Below are positions 57,559 to 64,000 of a stretch of DNA of 64,000 nucleotides, one piece after another. This DNA comes from Kuschelorhynchus macadamiae. Its lineage: Eukaryota > Arthropoda > Insecta > Coleoptera > Curculionidae. A program made the position numbers and the translations under genes. The stretch is taken from NCBI GenBank assembly GCA_030620095.1, contig JAUTXW010000538.1:124001-188000 (forward strand), given 5' to 3'. Positions within the stretch are counted from its first letter, which is position 1, and each line of letters begins with the position of its first letter. The notes under the pieces are model-generated. The model was not told where the DNA came from, did no database searches, and saw nothing but the letters and a program-made list of their open reading frames with translations.

Positions 57559-58854
57559 TTTTTAAAAAGTAGGAAATAAAAAAACGTATTACTTTACGCG
57601 AATACGCGATATTTATGGCAATTAGTTGACGAAACGATGAAACTTGAAAAGATATGATACCGTTTTCGATTGGCCCAGTCAGGGCTCACTGAGTGTATTC
57701 CTTATATAAAGTCACTGTACGCGGTAAGTGAAATGGTAATGGTAAACAAACAATTCCCGAGAGTAATTTTGAGCATTCATGGAATCCAGGACATCTTGCG
57801 CCCTGAAAGATGTCTTCGCAGGACGCTGAAATCCGGGGCTCAAATCCAGGACGTCCTGCGAAATCCAGGACACCTGGCAACCCTATACCCAAGCCGGTTT
57901 CCCCCTCCTTATAAAATTTTTATTACCAAGCAATGCTAGAGCATGAAATCATCTAGTTCGGAATTACGTGCTAAGCTAAATAGTAAAATTACCGTTTATA
58001 TTTGATTTACCCTCGTATATAGGTAAGGACGGTTTAATAATAGAAAACCTTTTAACTCGAATTTTAGCCGAGATATTTATGGATCATTTAGAAACTAATA
58101 TTCATGAATATTCCGTTAGTAAAAATTGTATTTATAGGTTTAGATATGTTGATGATGTATTAGCATGTTCTAGTACTGACAGACAATTAAAATCATTTTT
58201 AGATCATATAAATAACCTACACAAAAATATAAATTTTACAGTTTAGTTAAAAAATAATAAGGAAATCAATTCTTAGACTTAAATAAATAAATTATTAAGA
58301 ATAATAGATACGAATTTCTAATCACACTTTTGCACATAAAATATCAACATATAATAGTTTTGTTCATAGATTGATCAACATACCTCTAAGCAATGAAAGT
58401 TATACTAAGGAGTTAAATAGAATAAATCAAATAGCGGTTAGTTACAGTTATCATGAAAATTTTATAGACAAAATAGTAAAAAAGAAACAATATAAAAAAG
58501 TATTACAGTTAGTTTATCCTACTAATAAGTTCAATGAAAATACTTAATTTCACACAAATTTATACAGCAAAAAAACATCAAATGTTGCTAAGTGTTTTAA
58601 AAATAAAAGTGAAACTGTTGCTTTTAGGACTAATAACAGCTTTGGTAGATATATTAAAAATAATAAGATGAAAACCAAAAAACAGAATAAATCCGGTGTT
58701 TACAAGATAAATTTTAGAACCTATTCAACATTTTATATTGGACAAACATACAGAACATTTAGAAAAAGAATTAATGATCATACATTTAGTTACACATAGC
58801 AAAAAGATAATTCTAGTTACTCGAAACGTTTAATTAAGCTATAACGGAAAATCC

Positions 58855-60171
58855 AGAACATTTTACCTGTATATCTGTAAAACTGGTTTAAGTATTTAAA
58901 ACCCACAGTTTTGTGTTACTTGATTTGACTTGACAGTTCTGGTTTAGCGGTCTTTTCACTTTTTGTTCAGACAACATATAGAGAGTAAAAGGGTGCGCGG
59001 AGAAGGGGACTAGAATCACCCTTCTGGGATAAGAGAAGAAATTTACGTCTGGGGGATGTCAGCCAGACGGGCCCTACAGTTTATAGAGGAGTCCGAATCT
59101 CGGCTATTCCCTCCACTTGAGAGGGTATGTGATGGCGGAGAATGTGATTTACCCCCAAACTACCACGGGAACATCCGGTTCCCTCCGGTCTGGTTGTTGG
59201 CGGGAATAGCAGCGTGGAAGGTGAAATTCATTTTTGTCGTTTACTTAGTTATTAGATCTGGACTTAAAGATTTTGACCAATAAAAATGTGGGGAGGAAAA
59301 TGGATATTTCTTCTCCTTACAATCTGAATGTAAATATATCTGAATATATAAAGAGTGTTTGGATCTGTTTCATTCAGATATCGATAGATTCAGATTGAAA
59401 GAATAGATAAACAAATCGAAGTAACTTTTATCGGTTAATTGCTGCTAGTCTTTATCACAAAGTATTATACAGTACAATTCTAAAAAATCAAATTGATAAC
59501 TAGACAAATAAACAATAAAACATGCGCCATTACAATTTATTAGATACAATTTATCAAAATTAAAAAAGGTAAAGGCGATTAGTAATTCATATACTTCTGA
59601 AATTAGTAATGTAGAATAAAATGCAAGCTGCAAATAGTGTTTTTGTGTTTACAACTTACGATTCCTTTTGTTTGCAATGTAATAACTGGTGTAACATTGT
59701 GTTCATATTATCTCCAAAAAATATTAAATACAAAGTTTCGAAATTGTCTACAAAAAATAGCTACAGGAATCTTGTTGTTATTTAAAATATGTCTACCACG
59801 CAATATACAAAAGATAAACGAAATCAGCATAACCATTAATGTTTATTTTGAAATACCTAATAGTTATGGTGACTAATATCATGGTCATAATAAAACTGTT
59901 ACAATTAAACAAACCTTTTTTTATTTTTAGAACGATAACTGTGTTATTAAAATAATATTGTGTCCATTATCTACAAATTATCTTCCAATACCTACACCAT
60001 TCAAATGATTATTCGAATCCTTCTAAAATTCATTTAACTTATTTGGTATTGGTTTGCAGTCAGGTTCTCCGTTGGCGTGATCATATATCACATCTAAACT
60101 GCTACAGCTGACACGAAGATACCGTTTATTTTAGCTGAAAGGTATGTATACCTTATAAACACACTACAAAT
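58855..60171. other. Intergenic tract with a GC-richer island
   Basis: 59000-59240 is markedly GC-richer than its surroundings (gcgcggagaagggg, gatgtcagccagacgggccc, actaccacgggaacatccgg). A 75-codon ORF at 59056-59283 has no recognised domain. Could be an exon/UTR or repeat piece. The rest is AT-rich with nothing recognised. Confidence 0.4.
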
Positions 60172-60179
60172 CCTGCACT

Positions 60180-63100
60180 CAGGGCCGTTTTTAGGGGTGT
60201 GCACGGTGTGCCGGCACAAAGGCGGCCAAATTATGGGGCGGCCGCAGGCCGCCCGCCAAAAACACAAAATTAGCCATTTGATTACAAAAATATACCTATA
60301 TTTTTGTTTTCAAAATAAAGAAAAATTAAATTACATTTTGTTAGGCTTTTAAGATAAAACATTCATAAGAAATTTATTACCGGTCATTTCTTTTTTTGCT
60401 GTGCATCAGTTGCCGAAATTACAATAGAACTATTTATAGCAGCGTTCCTTGGAAAAGCAATAAAAATGATAGATAAGGGCGGCCGCCTTTCAATGCAAAA
60501 ATGTTTGTTTATACTTCATAATTGGTATGTGTACAGTATATAGTTTTATATAGCTCTATATACTGTAGAATGGGGCAGTTTTTAAATGTTTTGTTTTTCT
60601 TTTTAGTATTCGATTAACTAGCGAGAGTTTAACAGTGATATAAAGTGTTTGTTGTTTAGTTATTTTTTTCTACATTTTGCAAAAGTGAAATTTCAAAAGA
60701 AACAAATTTTCCTAATTTAAAAAGGTAAGTTCTTCGGATAGATATTACTTTACTTAATATTACCATCAAAATCCGCATCTTACGTTTTGGATTTAATATT
60801 AAACATGTGAAAAAAAATTTTTTTTAGCTTGAGATCAAAAAGTGGTTTATTGTTAATTTTATGTCTAGATTAATTTTCTATATTTCAAGTTTTAAAAAAT
60901 GTATAAAGTAGTTTTACTAATTTACTTATCTAATAAAAATATAATATTATATTTATTTTTTGGGTCATTTTAAAAACAAAATCTGATGCTAGATTACAAT
61001 TTTACTTATTATTTATAAAAAATTCCATTTGGTGCGAACTTAATTGGGGATACTATAAAATTATATCTTCGCAGATTCAGAACTATTACATAAACTAAAT
61101 TTTCTAACTTTAATTACCTTTCAATTTTATTATGTCCGATAGAAAAACAAAACGTTTATCTGGAGCTCAATATAAAAAAGAAAATTAGAAAAGGAAGAAA
61201 ACAAAAAAAAAATTAAGTGGATCTTTGCAAAAATATTTAGTTCCATCAACATCGTCACAGGGTACAGATACAATTGAGGATGAAAATGTAAAGGATGCAC
61301 ATAAAGTAAGCGACCCTGAAGAAAAAAAACACCCTGAATCAAATACAGAAATAGATAATGAAGAAAAGATGCTCTTAACCGATGATAATCCTAACTTAAA
61401 CGAAGTTATTCCTGAAACTAATGATGATTTTGATGTCAGCGACCCATTCACCTGGCCGGATATTTTACAAAAGCAAGTTATTGAGCAAATAGTACAAAAC
61501 GATTTTCAGCATATAGAAAAAAAATTTCCTTCTGATGAATCGGGAAGGAAATTTTCTTCAACTCAATATTTTCGAATTTTGCCAAATGGTGAAAAAATTA
61601 AAAGAGCTTGGTTGGTATACTCTTGTAGAGCAAATAGCATTTTTTGTCTTTGTTGTAAAATATTTTGTAAGGAAGTGTTTAAGTTAAATAGCAAAATAGG
61701 GTATTCTGATTGGCGACATCTTTCACATATTTTATCCAAGCATGAATCTTCTGTACATCACTTGCAAGCTATTCAAAAATGGGTTGAGTTAAAAATGTCA
61801 TTAAATAAAAAATTAACTATTGACAAAGAACGGCAAAATTATTTTGAACTTGAAAGGGAACGCTGGCGCTCTATCTTAAAAAGAGTTATTGCAATTATTC
61901 AATTTTTAGCTGGACAATCATTGGCATTTCGTGGAAAAAGTTCCGTCTTATACGAACAAAATAATGGCAATTTTTTAAAAGCTGTTGAAATGGTGGCAAA
62001 ATTTGACCCAGTGTTATCCGATCATCTAAAAAAAATTACAAAGACCCAAGAATCAAAAAGTAAAATAACTCACTATTTGGGAATTCATTTTCAAAACGAA
62101 ATAATTACTTTGCTAGCAAAAAATATTTGCCATCATTTTACGACACTCTTAAAAAAATCCAAATATTTTTCCATAATTTTAGATTCTACTCCAGATGCAA
62201 GTCATACAGAGCAAATTACATTTGTAGTCAGATATGTAGACTGTAACGAAGAAAATGTTGTCATAAAAGAGTGTTTTTTGGGTTTTTTTCCTATTTTATA
62301 TACAACTGGGGAAGGGATTTTTAACCTATTGGTTAATGATATTTTGCCTAAGTTTGAATTAGATATTAGGGATATAAGAGGTCAGGGCTATGATAATGGG
62401 GCCAATATGTCCGGAAAACATATCGGACTTCAACAAAGGGTAAAAAATGTTAATTCCAGGGCTATATTTGTTCCTTGCACCGCTCACACACTAAATCTAG
62501 TAATAAACGATTCCGCTAAAATCTCCCACGAAACAATAAATTTTTTTAACATCGTGCAGGAACTGTATGTATTCTTTTCTTCTTCTCCTTTTCGTTGAGA
62601 TGTTTAAAAAAAAAATGTTAGTAATTTAAATCTTACATCGGTAAGTGACACCCGATGGGAAAGCAGAGTTAAAGCGCTTAGACCACTTCGGAATCAACTA
62701 GGAAATATTTGTAAAGCTTTGGTTGAGCTTTCAGAAGATGTTACAAGAGACTCAAAAACAAAACTAAGTGCCAATTCATTATTAGAAAAAATAAAATCAT
62801 TTACTTTTATCTGTAGCTTAGTCATATGGTACGAGTTATTAGTTAAAATTGAAGTAGTCAGTAAATTATTGCAAAAAATTAATATTGATCTGACTCAGTG
62901 TGTCACATCATTAAAACATGTACTTAACTTTATTAACGAAATGCGACCGGACCAAAGTTTTAACACTTACATAGAAATTTCATCCAATTTAGCAAATGAA
63001 ATTGATGTGGACCCAGATTTTCCAGAAGTTCGTATAAGGCGGAAAAAATCCTAATTTAGTTATGAAAGTACAGACAATGTATTAACTAACGAACGAGAGA

Positions 63101-63973
63101 AATTTAAAATAAATTTTTATTATACTGTTATTGACCGAGCTAGAATATCAGTAGAAGAAAGGTTTAATTCTCTTTCGTATTGCAGTAATATTTTTAACTT
63201 TTTAACACGGTTTCATGATGTGACATCGGATGATTTAAAACAAAAATGCGTTGAACTTGAAATCGCATTAACCGAAGACGAATCGAGGGATATAAGTGGC
63301 GTAGAACTATTTGAAGAAATTGTTACATTTAAATCTCTAACAGATCAAATCAAACCTATTGAGATTCTAAAATTTATTTATAATAATAATTTGGTCTCAT
63401 CTTTTCCTAATTTATGTATAAGCTTGAGAATTTTTTTAACAATACCAGTAACGGTTGCATCTGGTGAACGGTCATTCTCAAAATTAAAAATAATAAAAAA
63501 CTATTTAAGATCTTCTATGTCACAGAAAAGGCTTACAAATTTAAGTATAATTGCCATTGAAAATGAAATTTGTGAAAATTTAGACCATAATAAAATAATA
63601 GACGAGTTCGCAAGTACAAAAGCCAGAAAAATATTTTTGAAATGAAGAGGTTGTTTTTTTATTGGGACTTGCTTAGTTTTATACTTAGATACAATATAAA
63701 AGATACCAATTTTTGTTTGTTTGGCTTTTATATTATTTGATATTTAAATAATTAATAGTTTAAACATTTGTATTTTGTTTTATGTTGTTTATTGGTTCGT
63801 TTAATAGATTATTACCTTATGTTATGATTGTTATGATACAATGTTACTTGTTAATGTATACGTAGGAACTTAAATATATTTTTTTGTTCAAAAAATATTT
63901 TTTTTTTCTTGTTATAAAAGGGCGGCCGTTTTATTTCTGCAGAAAGGCGGCCGAGGGGCTAGGAACGGCCCTG
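60180..63973 (+). mobile_element. Near-complete hAT element with perfect 8-bp TSD
   Basis: Left end cagggccgtttttag and, in reverse complement, right end cagggccgttcctag; cctgcact flanks both sides exactly (60172-60179, 63974-63981). GGCGGCC subterminal motifs occur near both ends (60222-60262, 60478, 63921-63950). Length 3794 bp, carrying one transposase gene. The exact TSD indicates a recent insertion. The 26.8-kb element is its deleted relative. Confidence 0.95.
61132..63645 (+). pseudogene. hAT transposase (ZMYM1-like), one frame, four nonsense codons
   Basis: An 837-codon reading frame runs from ATG 61132 (MSDRKTKRLSGAQYKKEN) to TGA at 63643-63645 without any frameshift. Domains in order: acidic N-terminal linker; TTF-type zinc-binding region (IFCLCCKIFC, SKHESSVHH, about residues 165-220); catalytic IILDSTPDASHTEQITFVVR (about 350-370); RGQGYDNGANMSG, then CTAHTLNLVINDSA; and the C-terminal TIPVTVASGERSFSKLK plus LRSSMSQKRLTNLS dimerisation motif. 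In-frame stops: TAG 61186-61188 (codon 19), TGA 62596-62598 (a Trp position), TAA 62605-62607 and TAA 63052-63054. All could come from single substitutions. The ORF starting at 61225 bypasses the first stop and is open for 457 codons. Confidence 0.9.
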
Positions 63974-64000
63974 CCTGCACTCCTGTTTCTACCCCCTTTC

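Larger units (their letters stand above)
56040..57885 (-). mobile_element. hAT element with perfect 8-bp TSD, nested in the mariner
   Basis: The ends read tagggttgcaagg (56040) and, in reverse complement, tagggttgccagg (57885). tacccaag flanks both sides exactly (56032-56039, 57886-57893). The right end carries several tccagga/tcctgga repeats (57785-57870) as subterminal motifs. The 1846-bp element holds an internally deleted transposase and an AT microsatellite. Confidence 0.93.
55176..58007 (-). mobile_element. DD34D mariner inserted in the Penelope element, itself split by a hAT
   Basis: Left tip aattaaatataaagggtaat and, in reverse complement, right tip aatcaaatataaacggtaat are about 28-bp inverted ends, flanked by TA at 55174-55175 and 58008-58009. 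Subtracting the nested hAT and its extra TSD leaves about 980 bp, somewhat short of the usual 1.3 kb. Confidence 0.8.
54960..58850 (+). mobile_element. Penelope-like element, 5'-truncated and split by nested insertions
   Basis: The left part (54960-55175) encodes LPSNEKLMSFDVQNLFTSIP (RT motif) to FNQTMYEG. The right part (58008-58850) resumes with GLIIENLLTRILAEIFMDHL, YRFRYVDDVLACSS (YVDD at 58145-58156) and, at 58693-58780, SGVYKINFRTYSTFYIGQTY then RTFRKRINDH, a GIY-YIG endonuclease. RT followed by GIY-YIG is diagnostic of Penelope-like elements. Stops are frequent between the RT and endonuclease. Mariner plus hAT DNA fills 55176-58007. Confidence 0.85.

Overview
The window looks like an AT-rich, gene-poor piece of an insect nuclear genome. 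A beetle is my best guess, from the mix of repeat families rather than from any diagnostic gene. Spliceosomal introns, two intact eukaryotic housekeeping genes and a dense, nested set of DNA transposons, LINEs and Penelope-like elements rule out a bacterial or organellar origin.

Host genes. Two intact, intronless genes lie near the left end: an MPV17-like-2 (Mpv17/PMP22 family) gene on the minus strand (1034-1642) and QTRT2, the non-catalytic subunit of the queuosine tRNA-ribosyltransferase, on the plus strand (9636-10868). A third gene, not open as one ORF, can be assembled from splice sites on the minus strand (14734-13577). It encodes a signal-peptide-like segment and a six-cysteine secreted peptide that I do not recognise. 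A further isolated exon-like stretch lies at 32274-32499 (minus).

Mobile elements fill most of the rest. Four hAT elements have 8-bp target duplications (TSDs): 4054-5518, 26794-27972, 56040-57885 and 60180-63973. The last carries a near full-length ZMYM1-like transposase in a single frame with four nonsense codons, and the 26.8-kb element is its internally deleted relative. A group of Tc1/mariner-superfamily elements has an N-terminal helix-turn-helix domain and about 40-41 residues between the second and third catalytic Asp (18.55-20.64, 21.91-23.99, 32.86-34.65, 38.85-39.8, 43.33-45.46 and 50.02-51.14 kb). Most have very long terminal inverted repeats (TIRs); in two of them the inverted repeat contains the DNA-binding exon of the transposase. 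A Penelope-like element (54.96-58.85 kb) is split by a DD34D mariner, itself split by a hAT element.

Other content: two LINE 3' fragments (36.6-37.2, 40.2-41.5 kb), a dispersed 130-145 bp-period repeat with 'aagatggcgg' cores (25.3, 29.7, 35.0, 36.2 kb), an inverted pair of LTR-like repeats (2.45 and 8.7-9.2 kb), MITE-like elements (12.6 and 15.9 kb), a very recent 516-bp tandem duplication inside a decayed multicopy gene (46.6-48.4 kb), AT microsatellites and a 20-base G run. No CRISPR array, rRNA or intact tRNA gene was seen.
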